Of a stretch of DNA of 64,000 nt, positions 45,951 through 58,220 are shown piece after piece (the stretch's first letter is position 1; each line of letters opens with the position of its first letter). The notes beneath the pieces were generated by a model. That model was given only the letters and a program-made list of their open reading frames with translations, was not told where the DNA came from and did no database searches. The position numbers were made by a program, and so were the translations under genes. Origin of the DNA: Acanthochromis polyacanthus (Eukaryota > Chordata > Actinopteri > Pomacentridae); contig NC_067132.1 in assembly GCF_021347895.1 (NCBI RefSeq), forward strand, positions 28,923,757 to 28,987,756. Reading direction: 5' to 3'.

Positions 45951-48450
45951 AATACTGGAACATGGAGCTTTTGAGTGTAATTGAAACCATAAGTGTGAAT
46001 TAGCATTAGCATTAGCATGCATGAATTGGAAACATAAAGTAAAAGGAGGGAAAAATGATCAGCCGAGATGAAAAATTTGTTAAAATGCAAAAAATAAAGC
46101 TCAGGACTGATATTTGTATTGTAAAAAGATAACAAAAATATAGCTAAATAGAAATATACTGGGAAATGATACACAAAGTTGTCTTTTTTTGTTTGATTCG
46201 CTCCCTCCCTTTTGCAAACTCTTCATTTTCAACTTCCATACATGGTACAAGTGAGCAAAACAAAGAGTATGTGAACTTAGCTCAATCATAAAAACAAATG
46301 CAACACAATGCTTGGATGCATCCATCACTCTAGAAAATGCACTTCAATAATTGGGTTTCCTCGTGTTGCCTCCAGACTTTAGTCGAATCTCAGTGGACCA
46401 AAACCACATGTGTACTTCAATGTTTAGAACCAAAAACAAGAACAGCAGATGCCCATGATATCGATTCTTCTTTTAAAAACTGACTCCAGTATCTGTGTAT
46501 GGACGTTTTATTTCTCACCTATTTCTGTGTTTTTTGAGCCCTTGAAAATGAAATTCTTTAGTTTAGAAGAAAGGACAAGCATGTTGTGAGCCAGGAATTT
46601 TCGGAGAATATTCTTCTGCAGGTGCGAGGAGGTTGTGAGGGTAAAAACACAACCTCTTCAAAAAATTTGGAAATTGCAGGAATGTTAACTCTGCACGTCC
46701 AAAAGGCACTGACGGGGGTGTGAGGCAGAGAGCAGAGCTGCTGTCCTGATTGACACTCAACAGAGTGGAGTCAAGTGAGGTGGAGCACTACATAGTGCAA
46801 ATCAAATAGTGGAGAGTAAAGGTCGACGGTGTGAGATGGGGAGAGTTTAGCTTCCGTGCACGATGAGTGATAGAGATTAAAGTGAAGGTAAAGCTCCTGG
46901 GTAATGGAAGACGGCGAGACTGATGCAGGCTGGGAGGCGAAGAAAGCAAACCGAGGGAGGTGATGAGGATCGCTCCTGATTCAAATCCAGATCTCCGCTC
47001 AGTCGAGTTGCCTAAACCATGTGTGTCTGTATGCAAGCGCTCGACTCTGAAGCAGAATAAGTCTGTCTTTTACCCTTTTAAAGCCATCGTCCTGGGAATT
47101 GCAATATTGACTGACTCCAGCGGGTGCTCCAACACCCTCTGTAGCATTTCGGTCCTGCGTCCAAACAGCATCGAGTTTCATTACGTTCTCACCCTCCTGG
47201 GATAACCTTTAAAGAAACGGACAAACTTTGAGGCTGGCTTTTCTCTGCTGCTGCTCGCTTGATCTGGGGGATACTTTTCTTTTCAAAAGGGAACCAGAAG
47301 TTGGTCTTTTTACAGGCTCATTAGACTGATTTGCTGGGAGCGATAAGGACAAGTCTTTATCAGTGAGCTAGGATGGCTCTCCAGAAAACAGTAAAGCTTT
47401 TTAAGGGGTCTTTAGAGATATCTAAGGAACATATACTGCGGTGATCTCTCTTTGAAACACCAGTAACCTGTCCTTCCCCTCTAAAATGATACAAAAGAGA
47501 TGAAGATGTAAACCAAGGGCGCACATGTATCTCTTTTAATCTTATTCAAAGCGGCAGCATGCATAATTCCAGTGTTCCGAAAGTCTCCAATTGTTCAAAA
47601 GGCTTCTGCTGGAGATGTGGCGCTACAATCGATCTCGAAAAGCTCTTTAACAGTGATGCACTTTATATTCTCTAACAGGCTACATGCATACTGAATATTT
47701 TCTCACATACAAAGACTCACGTGCCACCGGCAAAAAGCTCCATCACTTAAAATCAGACTCACCCTCCAGAATTTCTTGGCCGTCTCCACCCTGGAGGGTT
47801 TCCTGTGAAGGCCCAGCGGCGGCCCCATTGGATGTTCGAACATCATTTTTGAAGCAGCCTGGGGCAACTAGTTAGCTTCTCGTCGCCACTTCGCCGTACC
47901 GGGGATCGTTACAGCTGCTCCTCCGGCGAGCCACTGTTTGCTTGACAGCTCACCAGCCCTTTTCCATTTATGAATCAGCTGCCACACCAGAGCCATTACA
48001 CCTGTGTACTTCCCAGCAACTGCATGCAAAGAAAAAAAAAAAACCTCCAGTCCCTCTGTCTCCAAACCCGCTGCACGGTCCGCACATTAACGAGCCCTAA
48101 TGGAGGCCGGAGACAGTCACAGGGACGATTAGCTTTCACTCTCTTCTCGGAGGCAACCCGTGCCAGGAGAGTCCTCACAAACAGCAGCATGACTTACTTA
48201 AATATCGCGACGCTTATCAAAGTAACAGTACGATTAGAGGGCTTTGGCTAATGAACAAGAGGAGTTTGGAGATACAGATGCAGGCAGAGTGTGAAGGGGG
48301 TGAACGGCAGTAACTCAACACCTCTGTAATGAGATGCCATGAGGGAACAATCAGTGCTAAAACTGTTTATTCAGCCATTAGAGCTGCAGTGTGCAGTGGT
48401 GCACTGACAGGTGAGCGGCTGATTTGAGTTGCAGCTGGGAGCACACAGGA
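45951..48450. other. Single-copy sequence with GC-richer candidate element
   Basis: No exon recognised. 47720-48250 is GC- and CpG-richer than its surroundings and non-repetitive (for example cgtcgccacttcgccgtaccgg; aaatatcgcgacgcttatc). It could be a conserved element or an unrecognised promoter, but I find no start codon with a convincing exon on either strand. Confidence 0.35.
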
Positions 48451-48735
48451 ATCAGTCACAATATTAAAACCAACCTTAATAATGTCGTGGAGGTCCCCCT
48501 CATGCCACAAACACAGCTCTCAGGAGGATGGACATTGGAAATCTAGGGGTGTCTGGAACCAGGAAAGTTAGCAGCAGATCTTTGACTGTACAGCCTCCAT
48601 GGCTTGGATCTGTTATGCGCATGCTGCAAATGCTCAATTAGATTGGGATTTCAGAACTTTGCAAGCTAAGGTCAATGCCTTAGGATCTTTGTTGTGCTTC
48701 TTGAGCCATTCCTGAGATCAATGTTTTCCCTTTGA
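48451..48735 (-). pseudogene. Tc1-like transposase C-terminal fragment A
   Basis: Read on the minus strand: text corresponding to NPxxIEHL around the catalytic Glu (about 48630-48655), then the C-terminal region with LLLT and GGPPRHY-like text (about 48480-48570). It then runs into the element's end with ggttttaatattgtgactg. The family is a different Tc1-like lineage from that at 19148-20666. It has many stops and shifts. Confidence 0.65.
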
Positions 48736-48744
48736 TTACTGTTA

Positions 48745-49000
48745 GTTACAGGGTGCAGCATCAGTGGAATGGATTGCTGTGGCGCACCTTGCAGATGCTC
48801 AATCAGATGGGGATTCTGGAAGTTGCAAGCTATGTCGACACCTTAAGATCCTTGTTGTGCTCCTTGAGCCTTTCCTGGCAGTTTTTGCAGTATTTTTGTA
48901 GTATTGTCTAATTGGAAGAAGGCCTGCCATGCTGCCAAGAATGTTCAGGTGGGGTGCTACGTGTCCAAGTAAAATCAATGTGATTACTAGAATGTAAGAT
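48745..49000 (-). pseudogene. Tc1-like transposase C-terminal fragment B
   Basis: cagatgctcaatcagatggg at about 48794 is the reverse of the PxLIEHL-coding stretch. Further on, ttcctggcagtttttgcag and aatgttcaggtggg-tgctacgtgtc match the region upstream of it in fragment C. It covers the same part of the protein as fragments A and C. Confidence 0.6.
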
Positions 49001-49094
49001 TCTCATTTAGAACTTTGCATTATTACGGAATGATCAATAGTATTTCTTCCATTGAGGCATTTTAATTTGTTGGTGGTTAATCGGTGTGGTTTGG

Positions 49095-49480
49095 TGTCCT
49101 GTTGAAACCAGGAATGTTAGGCAGCAGGGTTCGTAGGGTGCAGATTGGTGGATTGTTCTGGTTGCAGTGTATCTTGCAGTTGCTCATTCAGAATTGAGGT
49201 CTGAGAGGTTCCAGGCCAGGGGATACCTTGAGATCTTTGTCGTTGCCTCTTGAGCTGTTCCGGACAGTTTTTGCAGTGTGACAGGACCATTGTCCTGCTG
49301 GGGAGGCTGCAACAATGTTCAGGTGGGTGCTCAGTGTCAAAATAAAACCAACGTAAATGCAAAGATCCAGCGTGTTTTAGAAGAACTCTGCATCATAACA
49401 ACCCAATCAGTGTTATTTCCTTCACCGGAGTGATTTTAATGTCGTAGTTAATCGGTAAAGGTGTGTGTGGAATACCAACC
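49095..49480 (-). pseudogene. Tc1-like transposase C-terminal fragment C
   Basis: The minus strand reads PQQDNGPVTLQK, the QQDNAP-type motif carrying the second catalytic Asp. It runs on through TAQEATTKISRYPLAWNLSD to DLNSE, where DLNPIE is expected. It repeats fragments A and B, so three overlapping C-terminal pieces lie side by side. Confidence 0.7.
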
Positions 49481-51117
49481 ATTAAAGTGGGATGAAGCAT
49501 GTTTTTTTTTTTTTTTTTCTGTATTTGGCTTTTAAGAAGCTTATACCTTCAATCACTGCAGCAGCTGCTTACTCTTGCACTTACATAACGTACAAATATA
49601 CATAAAAGTCATATGCAAAGTACCCAATTCTGGTCTCAATAGCAGATTAATTAAGCATATATACATTTGCGCAAACTCCAAGCAAAAACTACCAGCTTAC
49701 TAGTACCACAACAACAAACGCTGGATAAAATCAACAATCAGTTCACTATTGAAATGTATTTCTCTCTCCCTCATCTCCGTCCACATGCAGCAGACGTGAT
49801 TAATCTCCACAGAAGCCTAATAATAACAATTCCAGACTTGTCAGGAACTAATCTCTCACAATGGCAGAGCCAATAAAATATGATAAATCTCCTTTTGATG
49901 TCCATTGCAGACATCATTAAATTGCCTGCGTGCGTAAGAGGTGAGGCTCTTCATTTTTCTATGGCTGAGGTGCTTTAGCAGGAAACCGCTGCATATGCTG
50001 CACACCGTATTAAGTGATGACGCAGACATTGTACGAGACGTGGGCCCGAGCACAACTGCAATGTTGCCACTCGGGAGCTACTTGATCGTAGGTAATAATA
50101 AAAACCCCACGCATTCACTCAGAGCAAATCTGATTTGCATCGCCCGCCCACACGCGCTCAAAACGTTTAAAACAATATCAGTTATCATTAACGCCTAAGC
50201 TGACAATTTGGGGAGCCCACGCATCAATAATGTACTTGTTGATGTGCTAACCGCTGCAGATTCTGATCATTCTAATGAAGGACACTTCTGCCCGTGAGGC
50301 TAATCGTGACAGAAATGAAATCAGATTGCAATAATTACAAAATCTTCAAACTAAAGTAAAACACATTGGCACATACTGCATCTCGTCTGTTATGCAAACA
50401 CTGGCTTGAAAGTATAGACCGTAATGCTTATTGGCTTACGCCTGTGACAAAGTCTCTTAAAAAGATTCAACAACACTTGTGCAGCTCAGCGGAATCAACT
50501 GAATGCAAAACAGAACATTAGGAAGAAATATCAAGCTTTTCCAAAACACCGTCTGTAATTCATAATAACCTCTGTTGCTAAATTGACTCAGTCAGGATTA
50601 CAACCTGAAATCCGAAGCTTCACAACCTCTGCTTACCGAGGAAGGCGAACTGTTGCCAACAGCTGGATTAGTGTGGCAACCGAACGCCACCCAACACAGA
50701 CGAGCAGTCTTATAGGGTTTACCGAATGCCTTTATGTGTGCATATGGCTGAAAACGCTGACTGGCTTCTTGACACACACGGGGTAAAAGAGGATGGCACA
50801 GACCAGTTGTTCACCTTCAGCGAGACCTTAAGCGAGGCAATGTAACTTCTGCTGAGCCACTCTGACCACAATTATAGCATAATGGCTCATTGAAATTGCC
50901 TTCATTTTTCAAGCGAGTTGCTTTAAGGACGCCACCATGTATATCTTTGACATTCGAAAATGCAGCATAAATAGCCGCAGCAAGTAGAGAAGCGCCATTA
51001 AGCCATCTAAGAGCCACAACACGTCAGATGCAGAAAGCTGCGGTAAGTTAGTTACCATAATCAACTGGAAATAGCAGTCAAGTAAGGAGGAAGCAGTGAA
51101 GCTGAACTGAAGAAATG
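49481..51117. other. Single-copy sequence, no gene seen
   Basis: Begins with a poly-T run (49503-49519). No exon recognised. 49960-50200 has scattered CpGs and is non-repetitive. Confidence 0.35.
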
Positions 51118-51460
51118 TACAACAAACATTCAAAAGTTTGGGGTCACCCACGCAATTTTATATTTGCAGTGAAAACTCAGACTTTTATCATGGCTAACAT
51201 AACTGCACAAGGGTTTTCTAATCATCAATGACCTTCAACACCATTAGCTACCAAAGTAGCATTTAGAACACAGGAGTGATGGTGCTGGAAATGTCCTCTT
51301 TCCCCCCATGGAGATATTCCATTAAACATTCCAGCTAGAATAGTCATTTAGCACATTAGCAATTTCTAGACTTTTCCTGATTAACTTAAGGTTACTTCAT
51401 TGAACAAAACCTGCTTTTTTTTCAAAATAAGAATTCTAAGTGATCCCAAACCTTAGTGTA
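51118..51460 (+). mobile_element. Tc1/mariner-type miniature element, uninterrupted copy
   Basis: tacaacaaacattcaaaagtt to ccttagtgta, 343 bp, with inverted termini (caaaagtttggggtcac versus gtgatcccaaacctta) and TA at the edges. It contains the unoccupied site aatttctagacttttcc, where two other copies carry a hAT-like insertion. It is the reference for the interrupted copies in this window. Confidence 0.85.
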
Positions 51461-53206
51461 TATTTATTGTTTATTTGGGTTCTCTCACTTCTGCATTTCT
51501 GTAAAAGTTGTTTGGAACTTACAGCCGATTACAGTCAAGAAGTGTAGCTATCTAGAAGAAAAAAGAGAAGAGATATGATCTAAAGGGAAAAAAATGAATC
51601 ACGAAACAGAAGCAATAATGTTTACAGCAACTGAAGAACAAATTGAAGCAGAACTGTATGTCTTCTTCTTCTTCCTCCAACCCCAAGTGCACCTTCGCAC
51701 ATCGTTACTACACCAAACGCCGCCCCCGCAACAGAACACTCTCTCGATCTTCCTTACGTTGACATAAGGACATTACAGTATTTATCAGCGTGTGTATAAT
51801 TCAGACTTTGTCCAACCAGTGTTGCAGCCTCATCCAAGGCCTTCACCGGTCAGGCGGGAGGCTGACAAACAGTGACAGATAAACCGTGCAGCCGCATTCT
51901 GCAGCTGCTATATGGCTGACGACCCTGAAATGGATTACTAATGGATCAGATGGAGCCAAAAAGACAAACTACCACATGGGGAAACGCTTGGAGGCCGCTA
52001 CTGTCTGTTTGGACAAGAATGAGAGAGAAAGGGAGGAGGGAGGAGGGCGGGCAGGAATAAAGATGGGAGTTTAGTGAGAGAGAAGAAGGAAGAGGCAGGG
52101 AGGGGAGAGCGAGCAACAAGGAGGAGGGGAAATGAATAGGAAGCCATGAAAAAGTGGCACTTTTGAAAGACTCAGAGGCACTTTGCAGGAACGGTCGGGT
52201 GAGCACCGAGCTTGGTAGCCTCGGGGAGAAAAGCACAGGGATGGAGAAGAGCCGGACAGTGTTTTACCCTCTGTTGCTGACAGATAAGACAGACAGCGAG
52301 CGCTGACGCCACGGTGCTCGGAAAAAGCGGCTCTATTTCCTGTCGGATCAAAGTGATAAGGAACCGTGTCCGCAAGGCCAAACACAAAACGGAGAGCTCT
52401 GTAGCAGCTCACATGTGCCTCCCTGTGTGTTATGCCGCGTTGCTTGTAAATTGTGCTGACGCAGCCAAACGCCCGTCACATGGGAGCGTCAGCAGCGTAG
52501 TGATCTAACTCCTGCACACTGCACAAAGCTCATTTACAAATCCTCGTCCCCCGATGCCCCGGTGCCACACAGCCAGGATGCTATACCAAGTTCATAACCG
52601 TCTCATCTGCAGGCCTCAAACTCTCCCTGGCAAAGGATTTAAAGGCAGTATCATACCACTAAATTGACCTTTGCAGAGCACTACTCCTTTAAGCACAGAG
52701 AATAGCATCTCTTATCTCCTATGTTACTCATTTGCTGCATCATCCCCTTTACAGCTCTGCATTAATGCCAACCATTACCAAAGATACCATACATTTATAC
52801 AGACAGGAATCGGCTTGCATTCAATTTACTATGCTATGAAATTTAATCCGCCTTTTTTATTGTCATAATTATGTATGTTTTGTCGTAATACAGATGCCAG
52901 AAGAGGCCATTTCTGTCAAATGTCCTTGCCAGTGCATTCAAGGACAATCCAACATTTAAAAACAGAGCTGGCTGCTAAAGAAGCATTGTGACCGGCGTTT
53001 GTGTTTGCTGCTGTCAGAAAATGTAACCCTGAAGAGCAATAGCAATAATCACACAAGGACAAGAGAAACAATAGTTTACGTTTAGTCATTTCTAGCTTTT
53101 AGTTTGGCTGCCAACTGAAGGGAGGGAAATACAAACTGGCAAGAAATGTTATCATTACAGAATTTAAACCGGCATAGTTAACATTGTTTGAAAGCAAAAC
53201 GGAATG
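51461..53206. other. Single-copy sequence with purine-rich tract
   Basis: No exon recognised. 52018-52135 is a purine-rich tract (gagagagaaagggaggagg and similar). 52190-52500 is CpG-richer and non-repetitive; on the minus strand it has open frames but no recognisable protein. It might be a regulatory element. Confidence 0.35.
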
Positions 53207-53540
53207 CAGTCACTGTAACCATGACAACAAGAGAACACGGACATCAGCTGCCTGCTGACAATCACATGATTGTGATCCTTCTACAAATCAACCACTATGG
53301 ACTTATCAGGACTATCCATCATAATGATACAAGGAACAACTGATTAAACTGTGGGAGTGTTTCTGAGTCTTATCAGTTCCTGTCTCGCCCGTTACATATT
53401 TAGGTCATGCAATTTGGTATTTGTACATAACTTACACATACATACATACATGACGCACGTCTGTGCTCAGCGCAAGGTCATTTTGTTGTGGGTATGTTGC
53501 CATGATTTCTGATTATCAATAACTAACAAAAATGCTACAT

Positions 53541-53573
<33 letters not shown>
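53207..53573 (+). repeat. TTACTCC repeat, truncated copy ending in poly-A
   Basis: cagtcactgtaaccatgac to aaaaatgctacatttct matches the middle of the family. It then ends in 29 A residues (53545-53573), where other copies have a short A-rich stretch before continuing. The start is truncated. Truncation at the start with an A-tail suits a retroposed copy. Confidence 0.75.
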
Positions 53574-53574
<1 letters not shown>

Positions 53575-54627
53575 CGAATAGTATTCAATTAACTGTGCAG
53601 AACTACTTGGAGTTTTTGCAGAGGTAATATGATGGCATCATTGTTTTATTTTTTTCAGCAGTGGATTTCACAGAGCATCTTACCATAAAAACCGCTGCTT
53701 TTGGACTCTGCACCAGCTGCTACATGTGCTGCAGACAGTGCTAAGAGTACGTAAATAACTGGACTCAGAGCTGCTCTGCTGGACAAACTATATCTGAATT
53801 ATCCAAAGAAGTGTGATTTTAAGCTCTATATTCTGAGAGAAAGCATTAAAGTTTCCACGTTGCACTTGTATACACTGGTACTGACATCATCTGCGATAGG
53901 TCAATATCCACCGACTGATGTCTGGATTGGTTTCTAATGGTGGAGGCAGTGAAGAAAACGGGTCTGAAATACAAAAATGAAGGCATAGATGTCTGCGGTG
54001 TAAATAATCCCAGGCGGCAGAGAGCATGCCTTTATCACAGGAAGGAAGTTGGACTAGAAAGCTGTCAGATGGCTGTGATAAAATATGAATCTACATTTTT
54101 ATTGTGTGCGGCTTTGAATTACAGGAGTCCCTCTGTTTCTTTATACACACAGTCCATGAACCTGTATCATAAGCTATCTTCTTTCTGCTCTTCGCTCCTT
54201 TCACAAACAGAGTCCGGGAGCCCTTCCTGGAAAATGAATTCATTTCACAACACCGTCGACTATTCCATCAAATTACTTTCTATTTCTATTGTTCAAATAA
54301 ACTTTTTTTTCTTCTCTCTCTCTCTCTCTCCTTCCCAGGTAGCTCCGCTCTAAGCACATACATCTACACAGCCGCAGAAAGAAAAGCAATATTCTCGGTT
54401 GAAAATAAAAACCAACATCTTTTTTTTTCCTCTCCTTCCCTTCCGTTCCCTTCGGTTCATATCTGAGAGCAATTCTTCACAGGAGTACAGGGAGGTGCAT
54501 TTATCGCGAGCCACGTCACGGCCTCGCAATGTCCCGTAATGGCTGTATGGATTCAAAACAAATAAAAAGAGCCGAGGTCATTTGTTACAGACCGTGAGTC
54601 ATAATGTGTGTCCTTGCTGTCTACATG

Positions 54628-54630
<3 letters not shown>
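53574..54630. other. Single-copy sequence, no gene seen
   Basis: No exon recognised. A CT run (54312-54332) followed by cccttcccaggtagc resembles a splice acceptor on the plus strand, but the frame beyond it closes at once (gtagctccgctctaa). Confidence 0.4.

Positions 54631-54700
<70 letters not shown>
54631..54700. repeat. (TG)n microsatellite
   Basis: Seventy uninterrupted bases of tg. His-Thr and Val-Cys repeat frames across it are artefacts. Confidence 0.97.
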
Positions 54701-54703
<3 letters not shown>

Positions 54704-55070
54704 ACATGAGCTGAATCCAAGAAGCTGTGTGAAACGGCGAGGAACAGATGTTCTCTGTATGGTCTGAGAGGAGCAGAGAGCTTGTCATAAAGTTCTTCTG
54801 TGAATAGCTGTTCAAAGGCAGAGAACATCCACGGAGATGAAACATAGGAGGAAAAATCTATATTTGATAAGGGGCCATATACGACCTTGACAGATGACGG
54901 GAGCAAATGTGGAAAAAAGACGACATCATGGTGTGTGTGTGAGACCCTCGAATGGTTGCATTTGATGAAGTGACTGTCTTTATTCCTACTTTATCACTTC
55001 AGCAGCTGCTCTGATGCAAAAATGCACACCAACACTACGGATAAAACCGATTTTACTGGCATGATGTATG
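54701..55070. other. Single-copy sequence, no gene seen
   Basis: No exon or repeat recognised apart from a short tg run near 54930. Confidence 0.4.
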
Positions 55071-55123
55071 TACAGTTCCACTATAAAGTTTGGGGTCATT
55101 TAAAATGTCCTTATTTTTGACAG
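55071..55123 (+). mobile_element. Solo terminus of the Tc1/mariner-type miniature element
   Basis: tacagttccactataaagtt and then ggggtcatttaaaatgtcc and ttatttttgacag match the left ~53 bases of the family. Similarity then stops and no right end is found nearby. Confidence 0.75.
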
Positions 55124-58089
55124 ACACAACATTATTACGTATTCATTATATGTAGTAAATGTGCATTTTTTGCATGTGAGTCCTTACCAATCAATATAGC
55201 TTCAGTTACTTGATGTGCTAAGGACAGGAGGGGCTGTTATTAAATTACTTTCATTGAAATGACAAAATGGAGAAAATGAGCCTCTTTTAGCCAGCCAAGA
55301 ACTAAACATGCTTGCTGTGTCAGGAACAAATCAGTTGAGTAGAATATCTTGCAGACTAAAACCCTCTTACGGAAATTAGCACTGGATAATTTCACAAAGA
55401 GTCATGTTCAAGGACAATGATAAATGCTGTAAATAAACGTCCTCTGATTAATTTGTCCAACAATATCATGAACAGCAACTGCAAGTACAGCACCGCTGAG
55501 ATTTGCACTTGTTTAGGGTTATGGCTCTTTAAAAAAACTACAGTATGTATGAGGTAGAATTCAACGAAAAAATAAAATGCTTAAAGCTCTAGTTGGCAGA
55601 ATCTGGGAAAAGAATGGCAGAATATACAAATATATATGTGCTGTATTACTCTGTCTGAGCAGTAAAAAGCCCAGCGATTGGCTAAAATATGTAATCACAG
55701 GCTAGATATTCTGGATCAAAGACAGGAGGAGGTGCAGAAGTCTACTGTAGGTTCCACTGAATTACAATAGGTCAGTATGGAATTTATGCCCGATGAAGCC
55801 AAATAAATGCTGCCAGTATTGCAGTTCTGAGTTTTAAATGCTCTGCTCATGCAGTGGTAAATTACGGGACCTGTACTTTGACATTCGTGATCAACATCTC
55901 TGCTTCTAGTTTCTACTAGTTTCAGAAACTCATGCCAAAGTCACAAAGTCGTCCTATTCTGTCTGTGTTGTATTCTTTATGTTATTGTCACAACTGTTAC
56001 GCTTCCTTCCCTCCAGATCTTTCTTTAACTCCGTGAAACGAAGAAAATGTTGAAAACTTTACAATCATACTCCTCACCTTGGCGCAAAACAGATACACAA
56101 CTTGCCACACTGGCATTGAAAGCTCGTCGTCAAAGTAATTTGTAGGGATATGCGGCCATGGATTCTCGCTTTGTGCTTGGTTTTTTTTTAAAGCAGCTGT
56201 GCTCTTTGGATGAATGTCGAGGTTGCTGATAAATTTCAAAACTTTAACAGAATAAGACCTCTGAGTGAAGGCTGCGAAGCAAAGGAGCTGGAGGTAAAGT
56301 GAGCCCAGCTTCGCCCTCAGCCAACATAACAAGGCTTAAACACAGACATTCTAGTCAATGCGACTCATTTCGGCTCCGACGACACAGCCGTGACCCGAAC
56401 CTTTGTCTTGGACAAGAGGCGAGGCCGCTGATGTAATGTTACGCTTCAGTCGGTCGACGCCATTCGATAATACGGCAGGTTAGTAAGGTGAGCGATGAGA
56501 AGGAGGGAGAAAAGAAAGGGAACTGGATGAGAGCAGGAAGGAAGGTGTGGTGGGGTGACGATCGGGGTTCAGCTCTCAGGTCAGTGGAAAAGGGAAGGAA
56601 GGTGATTCTAGTTTGTGAAGGACTCAGGTGAAGGTCTCTTGAGCAAAACACTCAATTTGTATGATCTGCATTTCTGCAGATGAGCATGTTTTACTGAGCA
56701 GAGGAGCAGAGAGGCTGCTGCAAAATTACGGCTGTATTATTGCTAAACTCAAGTACACTTGACCCCAGGGCTTTGGCTGTTATTTCAGGTGCTTACCGGC
56801 AGCCATATGTGTTCAACATACGAAGCTCCACTTAAAATCCTCATGAGCACCAAATTAGAAGAGCAGATGAGTCCAATTTTCCATGTTTATGATGTGTAAT
56901 TGCTAGAATTTGCCCTTGTCAGGCAACAAAAAAAAAGCTAGTCAGGAGGATGAAAGCTATAACAATAGAAGGAAAGATAATTTCAAATTAATTTAAAGCA
57001 CGAAAAGCAGAAAGAATCGACTACAAATGTGGTTCACAGGAGGGAAAAACGAGCGCAGACATCCAGTAGAACTCCTCTCACTTGCTCCTCAAGCACTTTG
57101 CACTCTCAGCAGTGACAGCTAAAATCCTTTCCTGTCTGTATATGATCTCTGCATTTTGTTTCTTCAGACGCCCCGCATTAATAATGCACAATCACACTCC
57201 TCTCTATCACAGATGAATGCAGGAGCTGCCATGTTCCACTCAGAGCAACCCAACAATCACAGACATGCCATTTCCTATTCCCAACCCACCTCTGAACCGA
57301 GCGGTAAACTGCAAGCCCCTCCGCATCAAAGGAACGACGTGTCAGAGCAACCCCACGAGATTTCAGCGCTTAAGGTTGGGGCGGTTAAAAGCGTCTTTTC
57401 AGCCAGAAACGCGCGCAGAGCGAACCCGACCGAAAAAAAGCAAAGTTTTTTTGTTCTGTGAAAAGTGCAGGAATAACAACGGCCACAGAGACGCGCTTTG
57501 TTGAGTTGTGGGTGGTTTCGCTGCCGACGTGTAAACTTGAGAATCTGTCACCAGTCATTACCTGCAAGAAACTCTGCCCTCTATAGTGTGTCTGGTGCAA
57601 TAATGATCAGGTTGCACGCAGAAGTGAATGCACTGATTATTATCAGCATTGTTATCAGATACGCAACAAACTAGGCGTTTATCCGATTGGCAAATTACCT
57701 GCCTGTACATGATATCCTGCCATCATCCTGTCAGCTGCGTCTCAGTGCTGTGGAGACACAAACCAGCACAGTAAGCTGGAATGTGAAGCTATCCAGACAG
57801 ATGAGGTCTGATGTCTGGAAATTGGTTGGGCTGCTCTGTAAGCTTGGCAGAGTTGCATCAAATGAGCATCTTTGTTCTATTATCTACTCTAACATCTAGT
57901 TATATCATCCAATGTTGAGCCAACACTCCATCAACCAGCAGCAAACATTTACTTTTATTATCAATTATTCTGCAAGGAATTATTATGCCCATAACTTTAT
58001 GTATCAACCTGAAATTAAAAAAAAAAACAACAACACTCAGTAGCATTTCAGAAGCTGAAACCAGAGTGTGGTTGTCATTTTTGCTAATA
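55124..58089. other. Mostly single-copy sequence, no gene seen
   Basis: No exon recognised. 56340-56470 and 57270-57560 are CpG-richer (for example cagccagaaacgcgcgcag) and non-repetitive. The plus-strand frame at 57156-57461 has no recognisable domain. These blocks are possible conserved or promoter elements without further support. Confidence 0.35.
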
Positions 58090-58220
58090 TGAGGCGGGCT
58101 GCACAGTGGATTGGTGGTTAGCACTGTCTCCTTGCAGATAGAAGGTCTTTCTGCATGGAGTTTGCATGTTCTCCCTGTGCATGTGTGCGTTTTCTCTGGG
58201 TAATCCGGCTTTCCTCCCAC
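58090..58220 (+). mobile_element. tRNA-derived SINE fragment (DANA/HE1-like type)
   Basis: gaggcgggctgcacagtgga ... ggtggttagcactgtctcc ... ctttctgcatggagtttgca, then tgttctccctgtgcatgtg and ctttcctcccacagttcaaa follow the standard layout of this widespread fish SINE. The usual gggttcgaatccc box B between gaaggtc and tttctg is deleted, so its internal promoter is broken. The 3' part beyond the cccacagt block is missing. Confidence 0.75.

Noticed and set aside
54300..54356. Polypyrimidine tract plus cag resembling an acceptor
   Set aside because: The following frame hits a stop almost immediately, and the tract is a simple CT run.
57156..57504. Two overlapping ~100-codon plus-strand frames
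   Set aside because: Overlapping frames in a GC-richer patch with no domain or splice evidence.
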